From the NCBI GenBank assembly GCA_030141605.1, contig JAQGDQ010001038.1:1-64000 (forward strand): a DNA stretch of 64,000 nt, in the 5' to 3' direction. The stretch comes from Tubiluchus corallicola (taxonomy: Eukaryota; Priapulida; Priapulimorpha; Priapulimorphida; Tubiluchidae). Positions 43,501-55,259 of the stretch are shown piece by piece. The first letter of the stretch is position 1, and every line of letters starts with the position of its first letter. The notes beneath the pieces were generated by a model. That model was not told the origin of the DNA. It saw only the letters and a list, made by a program, of their open reading frames with translations, and made no database searches. Both the position numbers and the translations under genes were made by a program.

Positions 43501-45298
43501 AGGACAAACGATGAATTGTTTATCAGATTTGTGTAACTAAATTTCTTCCCTGTATTTGCTGAATACATTCGTTGTTAGATCTATGTCTGATGCTCGCTTC
43601 TCCCATTCCCTTTCACTCATTTTTTCTACCTGATCTTATTTTCTATTAGTGTCAAGAAACTTCTCCTTCACTTGGAACTTTGCTGGTCTTTCTTAGTAGT
43701 TCTCAAAAAAGATGTGTTGCAAATTTTGTGAAATCACACGTCTACTGCAAAAATGTCAAACGACTATCCAAGTAGAATTGGATCAGTCTTCTTGACACTA
43801 GTCACCGGGAATATTTTTTCCTCCATCAAAGCTGTAGGTGTAATTTAAGCAAAGCTTAAAACGTGTCTATTTTTACTAGGTGAAAAAGGCACTTCCTGGG
43901 AGGGCGGATATAGAGTTCCTGCAATAGCACACTGGCCTGGAAAGATACCTGCTGGCAAAGTTTCAACAGCAGTGGTCACTACTATGGACATTTTCCCCAC
44001 ATTGCTGGAAATTGCTGAAATTTCTCAGTCAAAAGGAGTTTATATGGATGGTAGGTTTACACTGTTTAACGCTGTAAATAACTTAATATGCACTAGGATT
44101 TTCAGTCTCTGTGACTCGACCTGTTATTACTGTGTAAAAACTGAGATGATTCTTTTAGAAAAGTAACCATTGTGTTAACATCACAGCCAAGATTATCGTG
44201 ATGTTATGTGTACACGTATTAAATGCTACAACTTGGCATATTCCTAATCACTTGATATTTTCTTACCTTCCGTAGCATTTCTCGTGGCACAAGCAAAAAT
44301 AGACCAGAGCTCACAGTTTTTATTAGAAAAGTGATCATACTTATTTTGCTGATGACTAGAACTATTTTACGCATCTAGCACACACCATCATTCAATTCAT
44401 TCGACAGTCGCTCGGCTGGATCAGCGCCGTGACGTAACTGTTGAGATGCCAAAGTTTCAATAAGTTCTAAACAAACTGATGAGTTGTTAAACAATCTGAC
44501 CTCAGTGACATTATTTAAAAAAAGACAGTCTTCTCATGCTAAACTGCACTTGGAAAATATCTTTCTTTACATAGATCAGATTTTTTTTACCGATCCAAAT
44601 CTAAAAAAAAATCTGCAACCGTGTGGTATCATTTCATATTTGTAGTACTTAATGAAAGTCACTAACCAAAGCTTAAAGTTAATGATTCGTCTCGTCAGAA
44701 TGTAATCACAACTGTGACCAACTCACTTTATTTTACATTTTCTGTGAAATTTTATAAGTGCAGACTTTTACCGGTAACGTGGTACTACATTTTATTTTCA
44801 GGAAATTCTATAAAAGATATTCTTCTTAATGATGTTGTCGAATCACCACATGCTCTCATTTACTACTATTGTAGGGGCAAGTTGTTTGCTGTTCGTTACA
44901 AAGACTACAAAATACATTTTTACACCACGCCCCCAAGATTTGAACATGCAGGTTGTCCAGCAGGGTTGATAAATGCAAATTTATTTAGACGGTTAATAGT
45001 ATCTGGCGACTCGCGTTACCAATATTTATTTTGTGAAGGACCTGACGTTAAAAAACAAGATCCACCACTTATATTTAACATTGCCGAGGATATTTCAGAG
45101 CAGTGGCCATTAGACATTGACGACTTGCCCAACGATGATAAAGATCTACTGATTGTTGTTAAGAGGAAAGTTGCTGAGCATAAGCAAACGCTCCAAGTTG
45201 AAGTTCGAAACCCACTGTTAATGGAATGGAAAGACTATCGGAAGAAAGAGTATGCTCCATGCCATGACCCACCACATTGCAGGCTAAACTACCCTTAG
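34909..45298 (+). CDS. Arylsulfatase (ARSA/GALNS-like family)
   Basis: Exons are 34909-35197, 37341-37490, 39634-39740, 40947-41172, 41446-41610, 43880-44050 and 44802-45298. All are GT-AG in consistent phase, totalling 534 aa. Residues 1-20 form a signal peptide. Metal-binding DD at 47-48 ([11 protein letters not shown]), CTPSR at 87-91 with Cys87 predicted to become formylglycine, sulfatase signature 2 ([13 protein letters not shown], Lys143 and His145), THTH at 239-242, SDNG at 293-296 and Lys315 in [13 protein letters not shown] give the complete active site. It should hydrolyse sulfate esters of sulfated glycans or lipids in the lysosome or outside the cell; the substrate cannot be read from sequence. 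The C-terminal region ([24 protein letters not shown]) resembles arylsulfatase A and GALNS. The start is the first Met before the signal peptide. A DN-containing ARSB-type enzyme is the main alternative. Confidence 0.96.
35704..36309 (-). CDS. Unidentified open frame inside arylsulfatase intron 1
   Basis: An uninterrupted minus-strand frame of about 200 codons ends at a stop near 35704. An ATG lies at about 36285 ([20 protein letters not shown]), with an in-frame stop just upstream of the window of reading. The product would be soluble, charged and mostly helical ([40 protein letters not shown]), with no membrane segment or recognised catalytic motif. Its length is unusual for AT-rich noncoding DNA. 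It could be a nested gene, one exon of a larger gene or a retrocopy or transposon ORF. The function is unknown. Confidence 0.35.
   Translation of the reverse strand: MYIDNTINMRWQYMKVKKARFVQMELDSVATNAHCDIVTSKFDLNMLSHSDEDLVKQMVLRVDSLLSHCEAVGHSLAKHASRGKSFLRMANSVEIARNENIEDICADEQVVRYKKKEADKFVKVQWLRKVQNNELLAVNPSEISAVYSHPLKMPLNRYDRLTETSAFTLLLNRGTKLFKYRIGLMTMSAVRVAIYLKPPNI
38000..39180 (-). pseudogene. LINE reverse transcriptase relic in arylsulfatase intron 2
   Basis: The minus frame 39079-38753 includes [55 protein letters not shown] and [18 protein letters not shown], the finger and palm blocks of a LINE reverse transcriptase. Downstream on the same strand, broken frames retain words like [22 protein letters not shown] and [10 protein letters not shown]. 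The YADD core region is damaged and stops are frequent. The relic is antisense to the host gene. Confidence 0.75.
39253..39302. repeat. Perfect 11-bp hairpin
   Basis: GGACACACTAC (39253-39263) pairs exactly with GTAGTGTGTCC (39292-39302), with a 28-nt spacer. A tRNA-like box B follows about 130 bp downstream, so both could belong to one SINE or to a MITE. Confidence 0.65.
39380..39452 (+). repeat. tRNA-like segment (pseudo-tRNA or SINE head)
   Basis: A box B-like GGGTTCGAGTCCC with a short pairing T-stem precedes AACCA, and an AATGGCTAG word upstream resembles part of a box A. A complete cloverleaf with a clear anticodon stem could not be drawn, so a functional tRNA is unlikely. Confidence 0.4.
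40130..40382 (-). mobile_element. tRNA-derived SINE, copy 2 (minus)
   Basis: The reverse complement matches copy 1 (31594-31864) from GGTAACGC and the box-B-like GAGTTCGA through GGTAAAAGTGGGATAATAAT to the tail GCCGACTTTGAATAAAG. The stem-loop is kept: AGTCGGC with GCCGACT (plus positions 40197-40203 and 40151-40157) around AAGCTC-TTT-GAGCTT. The 5' end is interrupted by a (TG)n tract, so box A is incomplete. It lies in arylsulfatase intron 3. Confidence 0.82.
40383..40508. repeat. (TG)n microsatellite with (TGCG)n core
   Basis: About 126 bp of TG dinucleotides with TGCG interruptions at about 40410-40442. It directly borders the 5' end of SINE copy 2. Confidence 0.98.
41811..42113. repeat. 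52-bp tandem repeat, six copies, in arylsulfatase intron 5
   Basis: Units start with AGAATATGAGG at 41811, 41865, 41917, 41969, 42021 and 42073 (spacing 54, then 52 bp). Each continues through TTATTTCAAAGTCACATTGC and AACAACC. Central copies are nearly identical and the outer ones more diverged. Confidence 0.95.
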
Positions 45299-45529
45299 TT
45301 TTTTGCAAATCTATGATTAGATTAGATGAGATTAGGTGCTTTGGCATTATAATCTGTGCATAATCATGTTATCGATACTTATTGTAATGATATGGTTAAC
45401 ATGTGTTTAGCTGATGCCTCATAATTTTCTCTTAATGTTAAAGAGACCGGTGTCATTCCAGTGTGAAATGATATTGCTGAGCCAATTAACAAAGAAGAAT
45501 GGATCCCAAGAATGGAATTTAATCCTTAT

Positions 45530-46060
45530 TTTTAATATTAATATATTGTCTGTGAATTTTAATAAATCAATTTTGAACATTCATAGTCCATTTTTTATTA
45601 TTAATAAATCAATTTTGTATATTCATTTTTAAAAATAAAAAGCGCCTTATAAATTATTAGTATTAAAAATGAATTATGAATATACGAAACTAATTTATTA
45701 AAATTGATTTTTGAATATTCAAAAGTGATTCATTAATATTGAAAAATGAAGTTTAATGTTCAAAATTTGCTCTAAATTTTTGATATTAATAAATCAATTG
45801 CGAATATTCATGTGGAACACCAAAGAGGAATCTAGAATTCCTTTTAATATTAATAAACATAAATATGAATATTTATAATTCATTTTTAATAATAATACAT
45901 CCTGTATTAAAAAATGAATTTATGAGTATTTGATGTTTTCAAAATTTGCGCTAATTTTTTCAATGTTCATAAATCATTTATGAATGTTTATAATTTATTT
46001 TTTAATAGTAACAAATCAATTTTGAATATTGATAATCTATTTGTTAACATGAAATCCTAT
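45530..46060. repeat. AT-rich direct and inverted repeats at the arylsulfatase 3' end
   Basis: Variants of AATAAATCAATTTTGAATAT followed by TCATAATTCATTTTT occur at about 45560, 45602, 45788, 45850 and 46010. They are interleaved with the same words in reverse complement near 45665-45740 and 45910. AATAAA polyadenylation words recur, the first at 45561-45566, 263 bp after the arylsulfatase stop codon. Confidence 0.7.
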
Positions 46061-48994
46061 GATTCGTGCAGCTCGTAGTTGATAACGGCAGGCATTTAAG
46101 TGGTATTGGGTGCCTGCCAGACACCATTTTTGTGGGATCAAATTGGAAACTGGATGGACGTATGAGATACTAGTTGAAACTAAATAAAAGTGATAGTATG
46201 TCAATCTTGGATACTAAACATGAAGATCAAATGGGTGTGCACACAAGCTCAGAATAAAGGAGTGCTGTAGTGGAAGATGCAGCAGTGCCCATGTTAACTA
46301 CAGTGAGAAGAAGTTATCGAGTTATTATTTTAGTGTCGAAATATCGGCATAGGAATTTTGAGAGGTGGTAGTAGCAACAGCTATTGGCATTCTAATAAAT
46401 AAAAAAGTATGCAATTTTTATAAGCTAGTTTCTGGATTCTGTTTCACTTTTCGTTCCTTCTTGCGCATGTTGTAAGTTTGGGATTTTAAGACCAAACAAA
46501 CATTTGAAGCCTTGGTTATTAAATTTTGCTCTACATTTCTTGTCCTTCATTCCAAAACGTGACAATCCATCTAAACAATACAAAATTTATGCCAAAAAAT
46601 ACCAATAGCCAAAAGATCAATAATTATACATAATTTAGCAGTTTTACACTACAGCGTTGCAGTAACTTTTAGCTAATTTGTAATTTAACTAAATAACTAA
46701 TTTTTAAAGTGATAAAAGAGTATACATACGTAGTTAGCCCCAGATCATTCTAGACACATAACGTCAATATATTTTAATGCATTATAAATTGTCTTGTGTT
46801 AACAAAATTCAGTCGACCACTGAACCAGATCATGTGATCAGGCCTAAAATCGCCACAAGGTGCTAAATTTCCAGTACAGCTACCTTACTTAATAATAAGT
46901 GGAAAATAAATACGTTTCAACATGATTTATCACACGTTTAAACACGAATTAAATAGACTGCTCGTACTGTTGACAAAATTAATTTTATCCACGTAGAAAC
47001 ATTTGTCTGGTGATTAAGTCCGGCGGTTGCCAATGTGGCGCCATCTAACGGAAATTTACGTAAGCATTCTGAATGCAGTTGTGACTGTGTTAGTACGATA
47101 AGAGTCTCGGGCCAGTACTTGCCTTCCCAGGACATTCTGGACTTTGCCTTGATGACGGCAAATCAGAGTGGCGGAGTTGTCGAATACATGCCATGGTTAA
47201 ATACTGTAGGGCGCCATTCGCTAAATGATTTCGATTTTACTTTTGATTTTAATACTTTTTGAAAATTAAACAGAAACGACTGAATAATGTGTAAATGCAT
47301 TCATGCCTGGTGGTTTTCTCTCTTCCTAAAACATTAGGTAGTCATCTTTAATTGTAATTATATCTTATTCTTGTAAATGTACAATTGTATTGTTACATTG
47401 GAGTGAATAAATAATCCAAATTAATAATCTAATTTAAATTTGCAGAGAAGCAGTGCGGTATATTGTCAGTCCAAATACCGCATTGGTGATTTCGTTTACT
47501 CTTTTAACTTTTACATTGAGAATCTTGACAAATTTTCAAAAATTCTGTGAGCTTCCTCATTTTATGAAAAATTGCGCTTGTCTTTGACATCAGTTTGGCG
47601 TTTTGAAAACTTGCTCGACTAGGTGTTTAACACACGCTTTGTTAACAGCAAGAGGTTGTTTGTTAACACAGCAGCTCATTTATTAGCGTTTCTAACGTTG
47701 TCCAGCAACATCCAGGCTGTTCGTTAACAAAACAGCTCTGTTAACACTCCGGCGTCGTTCAGCAGTAGGATAATTGTGGTGAAGTTAAACAATATCATAA
47801 TAATAAGTCAAACATTTTTGATTTGTTGTGATTAAGTAGTACATGTTTTTTAGAGCATAAATGTGAAAGCAGACCATAAGTTATTTCGATAAGATAGGTT
47901 TTTGCTGTTTATTATGTGATAATCAGAGAGCTAAACGAAATGGCGGACCGTCGAATGTAATAAATGAGTTAAACACTCGGGTTTTCATACTATCTGGACA
48001 TACTCAAGGTAGATGTTTATGTCACCTTAGTACCTGGTACCTAGTAGCCCATTATCAAGCATTGCCATTTGAGGAGAGACATTGAACTGACACAAGTGTC
48101 AATGAAAATAAATAAACGAGACAAACAGATAAAATAAGCAAGAGCAGATTAAACATTAAGCTACTAAGGCTGCAGCTTTAGAACCTAAATTTTGATAGAA
48201 CAGCGAAGTCCTGAGACGGATGACAATTAAACAGAGATAATGCTATTTAGTAAACAGAATAACAATAATATATAGAATTTATTTTTTATTTGTTTTTTTG
48301 TGCATTGCTAATAAGCACTTGAGCGATTTGAGCCTATTTTGTACACAAAATATTTCATTTTTGACTACAGACCATTTGGACTAGTCTTGGCCACATAAGC
48401 AAATTGGGCGGTGTCTGTTTTGGAAACTTTGCAAATTTGCACACTAGGTATTTTGGACACATAGGTCATTTGGACGCATAGGCCATTTAGACACAAGAAT
48501 TCGATTGTTGTAAGAGTAAAATATTTGCAGCATAATTCAGAGGTAGTCTGAATGACCATAAGCAACTAGACATTTGGTTAATCCAGGCGGAAAGACATAG
48601 CAAACAAAATCGTTTCCATTGGTTAGGAGTAACAACAAAGGTTTTTGAAAGTCTATACAAAACTAAACAGCTGCACAACAATTCCTAATAGTTTTAGAGA
48701 AATTTGGTGGCAGCCTGTGCACGAGTCTGACATTTAATTTTGAGCAGCTAATATTTAACCATTTATAGTGCTTTTTACTGAAATATTCCTATGAACAAAT
48801 TTCAGGAACAGCAGTATCGGACAATTGCATGTTGTGCATACCCTGTACGTTTAGGCCCTTCATTAGTATGGCAAAAGAAATCACCTGGAGCAACTATTGA
48901 AGCCAGGTAATGCCACATCACTCTCTGAGACTGGACTTGGAATTGGTTAACTTTGGTCGCAAGACATTTGATGTGACCGCCCGTATTATTTTTG
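46061..48994. other. Intergenic stretch between convergent genes
   Basis: It lies between the 3' ends of the arylsulfatase and glycosyltransferase genes. No gene was identified. Near 46990-47250 there is a more GC-balanced segment with frames on both strands that could be a mobile-element piece. A short degenerate repeat of CATTTGGAC/GCATAGG occurs at about 48448-48495. Confidence 0.5.
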
Positions 48995-51090
48995 TCATTG
49001 TGGCGGTGTTTGTTTCCAGTATTTGTTCACGTAATATTTTTGGAGCAGTTTACCAAAAGTACAGTCTGAATAATTCACCACATGCTCAGGTTTCATAAAG
49101 TATCTTTTTCGCGCCGGAATCTGCGACAAATGTCCCCAGATGTGATAAGCCGATAATCCGGAAAAGTCGACGTTATTTTCTTTGAATATCGTCCCGTTCG
49201 TATCATGCCACACTCGTGGATCGATGCGTACTAAGTCAGGACTTTGACTCATTATCGAAGTAGGCACTTTCCCAGAGTTGAATAACCAGTTATTACCACG
49301 ATAATCTCTATACCCGTCTAGCCACTTTGAGAGGAATTCTGAGCCTTCTTTAGCTACAACCACGCCCGAGTTTATCATGCCTTTCGTGGCGTTTGTTCCC
49401 GTTTCTACGCCAACAACACAGTCGTAAATGCGCAGATAATCGAACGAGTTAAAAACTAACACGTCAAAGTCCAGATAAATTCCGCCATGCTTTATCAGAA
49501 TCTCCACTCTTGCAACATCGGCTATGTGCTTCAGATGAAGAATCGGTTGCTGAAATATTGTCTGCTTTAGTGGATATTCGCGATATTCAAGTTCCGGGAT
49601 AATCCGGAAGAGTTCTCGGAACCACATTCCTGGTAGTGGTTTGTCTCCATGTATGATCATCTTGTCCGGGCGCATGTTTTCATAGACGCTGATAGGCCCA
49701 ATGACTTTCCAGAATTCCAGTGGAATGTCGTCAGGACCTTGAAGCCAAATATAATGCACAACATTAGGCACCTTGAATGGAATCTCGCCTAGAACGGGAT
49801 TAGTTCCAGGAATAAGGAACAACTTATGTGGCAAACCCGCATTTTCAGCTTCATCTGAAAAAGTGAATCGTGAATTATTGTATCTTTAAACTTTTTTCTT
49901 GTTTAGGTTCCTTGTAGTTGGCAGACCACAAAGTTTTAAGTACAGTAACATAATAACAAACCAGACGGTTTTGAAACCGTACTTTAACTGTTTATCAATT
50001 TCAATGCCACAGTTGGTTAATGGTTTTAGACAAACAAATCATAACAATTTGGTGACTGACAAACTAGCAGAGCTGCAAAATGATGCAACAGCTAAACTTG
50101 GCATTGTAACAATGACGCAAGTGCATCTCAGCTTCATACTCATTTAATGAATTTTTTTGTATTGACCGTAACAACCAGCTCAAAACAAGTTACAATCAAT
50201 TCAGTGACTCAGTTATTCAACTTATTCAACTCAAGAGTTTTCTTTCGTCAAAGCAGCTACAAGATTTTGCAAAATTGATCACACAAATTTGAAACGTGTG
50301 CGCATAAAAACAAATAGACATTGGATGGTGATTAAAAATAGGTTAATATTAATATACTTAATTATAAAGTATAACAATTTTCAATTTTTTATGTCAGAAC
50401 TAGCATTAACAATTTAGGCATTGTCTATACATTTAAAATAACAGTAATTCGATAGAATCTATTTCTTTATTCCGTTCTCTCAATTTATTGAGATCTTTAA
50501 TGACTAGACCTTCATAAAACAAATGTTCAAATTTCTATTTTCGTTTCCAAATATCTTTGAATTTTGCCCTTTTCTTTGTCATTCAGAATTGCCAAAGTAA
50601 ATTTGAATAACATAACTTTGTTCTATGAGATGCTGCGCACGCGGAGCATTTAAATCTATGGTCTAGGGCGGGGGCATACGTTCCTAGACGTATACTGAAG
50701 TCAGAACTGAACAAACAAAGAGATTCTATGAACAATTGTTATTTCACATATGCAGACAATGGCTGAATTCTGGAACGTTACTTTTGAAGTGATGAAATTT
50801 GAGCATCATATTCTTGCTCATGAATGTTGTGGAAACTTAGCACAGTTAACGTTTTCTTATGAACAGATTTACTATCACAACTTACGAATAATTCTAGACA
50901 CATGGCTTGCACTATCACTATGTTTAATATCGCTGTCACAGGAATTACACAAGTTCTTAATGTTAGCCACAAGTAAGATGGCTATCAGCAAAAATAATAG
51001 CACTAAATTTTCTTTTTGTAGCACGCGTCTTCTGTAACTTGACTTACAGAATATCATCATCATCACTGGCAATGTTGAAATTGCCAGCAT
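48995..51090 (-). CDS. Golgi-type glycosyltransferase with DXD motif (GT32-like)
   Basis: Minus-strand exons are 51090-50886 and 49854-48995. The donor C|GTAAGT and acceptor TTTTTCAG|AT join in phase 1 to give 354 aa. Residues 21-27 are basic, followed by a hydrophobic segment LVLLFLLIAILLVANI (about 29-44), a type II signal anchor. The catalytic part has VPNVVHYIWLQGP (fold entry), HIADVARVEILIKHGGIYLD and the metal/sugar-nucleotide DXD motif DFD at 197-199, then NSGVVVAKEGSEF and IWGHLSQ. This order fits the 'glycosyltransferase sugar-binding region containing DXD' family (GT32, related to alpha-1,4-GalT/GlcNAcT enzymes). It should transfer a sugar onto glycans or glycolipids in the Golgi lumen; donor and acceptor are unknown. 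A Met 10-11 residues downstream is an alternative start. One large catalytic exon plus a separate anchor exon is a simple gene structure. Confidence 0.88.
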
Positions 51091-54000
51091 AACACGAAAT
51101 GTGTATTAAGGACTACAATAAATATTGTAGAGAAAATCCATGGGCTAAAATTCTTTAATCACTATGCATGTTGCACCTGTCTGTAACAGTTTTTTTCTAC
51201 AACACTCCAATATTTTTTGCATTATGATTTTGTCGATATAGACAAACGGAGCGAGGAAGTAAAGAAATTCAGGCCTAGTTTATTACAGCAGTAGGCCAAA
51301 TTAACCCTTAATTAGTTTTTAATGTTCGCAGTTCACTTATTTATTCAAATGTAAACAACAAATAGTGCTTCACAATTTTAGAACCAATGTGAACAAAATC
51401 TTGCTTAATTCTTGGTGGTGACACTGCCTAATAATTCACTTTCGCTGAAATGTAACACACAATTTATTGAAATGTAATACACTTAACGCAAACTCATCCA
51501 CTCATACGGTGCGAAATAAGAACGTCAAAAGCCCCTGCACAATCTCCGTGCAAGCGAAAAGGTCATTACTCCATATCTATGAGCCTACGCGTGTCTGATG
51601 CGGAACGTGCTGGTCTGTAGCACCGGGATCTCTTCCTAGGAACTTGCGAAATTACAATTTGCTTTGAATCTTGTATTTAAAAGAGCATAAACCTAGCGCA
51701 GTGCACAGGAGGCGTGGAGTGGTCAGCATAGTAGTTGCTTCAGTTTTGCAATCACTTTTGTTATGTCTTTTATTATTACACAAATGCAAATTATAGTGCA
51801 ATATGTACAAGTGCAGCCCTCTATTTGCAATTATTGCTACTAACACATAGGCAATATTTTTGTTGTTTTAAATCCAACAGAGTAACCTCTTATGCAAGAC
51901 GCAACTAACATTTTGAGATATAATATTTTCTTATCTTCCTTTAGTCCTCTTTGTGCAGCTTTATCTCCAGTCATTTTTTTTATTTCGTCTGTAACCACCT
52001 GCACTACATATGCATCTGCGTCTTTCTAAGAATTTCCTTAGAGCACTTTTGGATCATCTGACTTGATCACTTCTTTGCGCGCTAACGAATAGTATTGATA
52101 ATATCGAATACCTCAATCTGCAATTTTGCGTGTCACTATAAAACAGTGAAACACACAACAGGACATAAAAACAATGTAAACGCCAAGAATCCCGGGCAGA
52201 CCAAGAACTTAAAAAATTCTGAATAAATAAGAACATTTGCTCAGAACATACCAAACAGTTATATTACTTACGAACATTTAGAAACAAATGTAATTCTTAC
52301 TCAGTCTCACTCTATTTCGCACTACCTGCGTGAAGAAGCAGCCGAACAGATACTGACATCATCAGTCAATAGATGGCAGTATGAGGCGTCTATCCTCAGG
52401 TAGATGATCTGCGCAGGTAATATAGCGGGCAATCTCACAGGGAAAAAGATGTCCCTTTGTTTAACCTTCCTAGTTTTTATTGCATTCATTTTGTATTCCA
52501 GTGATTCTAAAAAAACACGAAAATTGGACAGGGCTAAAACTACGAAATTTAATAATCTATTGTTATTTCTCCAAAGGCATTAGATAACTGATTCAAAGTA
52601 AGAAATATAGTGTCAGCAATGTCGGTAATAATACGAAACTAGGATGAAGATATCAGACACTGCCAATATTATTAAGTTCTAGAATGCTGAATGTCTTCAA
52701 CAATTATTCTGCAAATAAAACCAAAAGTATTAACTTGTACAATCATACTGAAAATTTAAGGTATTCTCAAACAAATGGACCGTGAAACCGTGTCCAAATG
52801 TTACAATAAATTCAACTACAGGTAGGAGTTTCTTTTCTTTACTTCAAATTACTATGATTTGTTTGTTCGAAGGATTAATGTCATTCAAAGCTTTTGAAAA
52901 TGCTTTTGGCCGCGGAACACAGAGCATCGTCTGCAGGTCAAGTGTTTTATACGCAGCACCAAGTGAGATTCTTGCGAATAAATAGGTTTGCATACATATT
53001 TGTGCATACGAGCGGGCAAGAGTGCATGCTCACGTACTGCCATCTGTCGTTTTGGTGATCACACTTTAATCACTTGTGAGTGCTTTGGAATCGATGCCTT
53101 CATTTGTAAATAATGCACTTGCTTATTGTAATCCTGAATAACGAAAAGAAAGAGCCAGTTTTCTGCATTTCTTTTTGAACGTACTTAGGTATTCTTATTC
53201 TACAAACAGGCATCATGAATGTAAGGACCTACTCAATACAGGTAGCCTGGCGAGAACCAAAACTCATCTATTTATGAACAATAGTCCCCTTAGATAAGAT
53301 ATAGGACCATAAGAGGCATCTACATCGTCTCTCAAAGTAGTAATTCCTCCAGAGTGTATGCTAAATGCAGAAGCGATCATCCAGACTGTTAGCCATCCAC
53401 TTATTTGGCTAGACTTGCCGTTGCTGAACTTCGGTCGCAACTGCACAATCTACTTGTAAGGCATGGCGCACGGTAAAATTTCGAAATAAAAACAGTAAGA
53501 ACAAGAATGAAAAAACAAAAATTCATAAATATCACTTTTAATTGCTCACCGTGACACTTATATTATTACAAAACAGTTACCAGACTTCTATTTTCTGGAC
53601 TTGTACTGATAATGCATTTCCATCTTTCAGGTTTGGGGTGATTAAGGTGATTGGGGTTATTAACTTTTATTAACTGCTACAATTTTTAATTACAGTTTTA
53701 ATGCTAATCACAATTCCAGTTTTTTTTATAAACCACAGATTGCTGTGTAATAGTAGCATGTATTCTCGTTGAAGTAGCTTCTTAAGATTAATGGTTTCTA
53801 GTTGTCTCCCAAAAATTACGAACTAGCTTGAGGCAAATATTAAGTTCGGTTCAATTTGTTTAAAGATTTTTGGGGCAACTAATCTCTCATTTTCACGTCA
53901 TCGATGCTTGGGAAAAACGAGGTATAATCACCGATTTAAACCGACGTTCATTTACGCTGGATAATGAATGATTCTGACCTACCTGCTTAGACGCTTTTGG

Positions 54001-54900
54001 TCACTGGGCCACGAAGTTAGTGAAAGTCTTTTTAACAATGTGAGTGCAAAACACTGTAGCAGTAAGCTGTAAAATATAGAATGCATTATATAGGCCCGAC
54101 ATTATACTGTAATCTTGCTTGGGTCACACTACAGTTACTGGGCTACGTTTTTCTGTGAAATTGCATGGCATTGTTTTGTCGCGTAAGCAACACTCGTGCA
54201 GAAATGGCTTATTATTGTAGTAATTGGCCACGCAATGGCAATGAACTTTGGCTTTAAAAATGGTTATCAGTATGAAGTAGACGAAAGCTGTAATTATACT
54301 TTTAAAGGTTACAAGTCGTTAAATAATTCCATGGGATTGTTAATTATTGTTTGAGCAAAATATTTCCTCCTACTGTTAACAAGTTGATGTTAAAGTTTAT
54401 TTCGACGTAAGATATCAATTTTTTGTTAAATATGCTTTTTGAGTGATTAAATAGTGAAAATACAACAACCTACAACAGTTCAGCATTAAATGAACGTTTA
54501 AATGAAGCACACACTTTTGATTGTTTTTACTGAATATATGTAGTAATAAACAGAAAGTTTAGTTGAGTATGTTTATGACACGAATAAAAATGCATTAGTT
54601 TCAGAGTAGTAATGATTAGGCACCATTATTTATAGTTTTGCACTTCTAATTTTATTATATTTTTGTGTTTTTCGTTTTACCACTTATTTAGTGTTAAGGC
54701 ACGTAAATATAACTGTGTTACGCAGCAACTTACTTACGCTATTTTCTACGCTCTAAATCACAAGTAACTTTTAGTCTTTTACCTTTACTTTTGTTATAGT
54801 CTTTCTCATCTTTATTTTCTTTCTTGGTTCAGTGTACTCAAAGATATTAGTTTGTACAACGTGTTATTGTTTTACTGTTTTAGCTGTTTGCATATTCGGT
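51091..54900. other. Largely unassigned stretch
   Basis: It lies upstream of the glycosyltransferase gene. No reliable gene was found. One candidate terminal exon on the minus strand at about 53446-53264 is listed separately. Confidence 0.45.
53264..53446 (-). CDS. Possible terminal exon, unidentified
   Basis: A minus-strand frame runs from a weak acceptor-like TTGTGCAG to a TGA at 53264 and contains ISGWLTVWMIASAFSIHSGG and LRDDVDASYGPISYLRGLLF. The composition looks protein-like, with a possible membrane segment, but the acceptor lacks a pyrimidine tract and no partner exon was found. A chance frame is possible. Confidence 0.2.
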   Translation of the reverse strand: MQLRPKFSNGKSSQISGWLTVWMIASAFSIHSGGITTLRDDVDASYGPISYLRGLLFINR

Positions 54901-54916
54901 GGTCCGCAATTAAAGT

Positions 54917-54933
54917 ATGTGTTGCTGCTGCTG

Positions 54934-54983
<50 letters not shown>

Positions 54984-55055
54984 ATTGCTGTTGCTGCTGC
55001 TGTTGTTGTTGTTGTTGTTGCTGTTGTTGTTGTTGTAGTCGGCGTCGTCGTTGTT
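54917..55055. repeat. (CTG)n / (TTG)n microsatellite
   Basis: About 25 CTG triplets with few interruptions pass into TTG and CGT triplets. No supported coding frame uses it. Confidence 0.96.
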
Positions 55056-55259
55056 TATTGTTATACGGTACTACTGTTTTATTGTTATACTGCTATACTA
55101 ATTATACGTTATTCTCATAATGCGTTTTTGAAAGCGAAAACCACTTTTTATGAAAACTTCCCAAAAATTGTTTTTTGTACAATCCTCACTAAAGGTAACA
55201 TTTTAGGATCCATCAGATGAAGTTGCACCGCGAGACAGACATTTTCATCGGCCTAACTA

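Noticed and set aside
54832-55220. Poly-Leu, poly-Ala and poly-Cys frames
   Set aside because: They are caused by the CTG/TTG repeat; all three frames are open, as expected for a triplet repeat.
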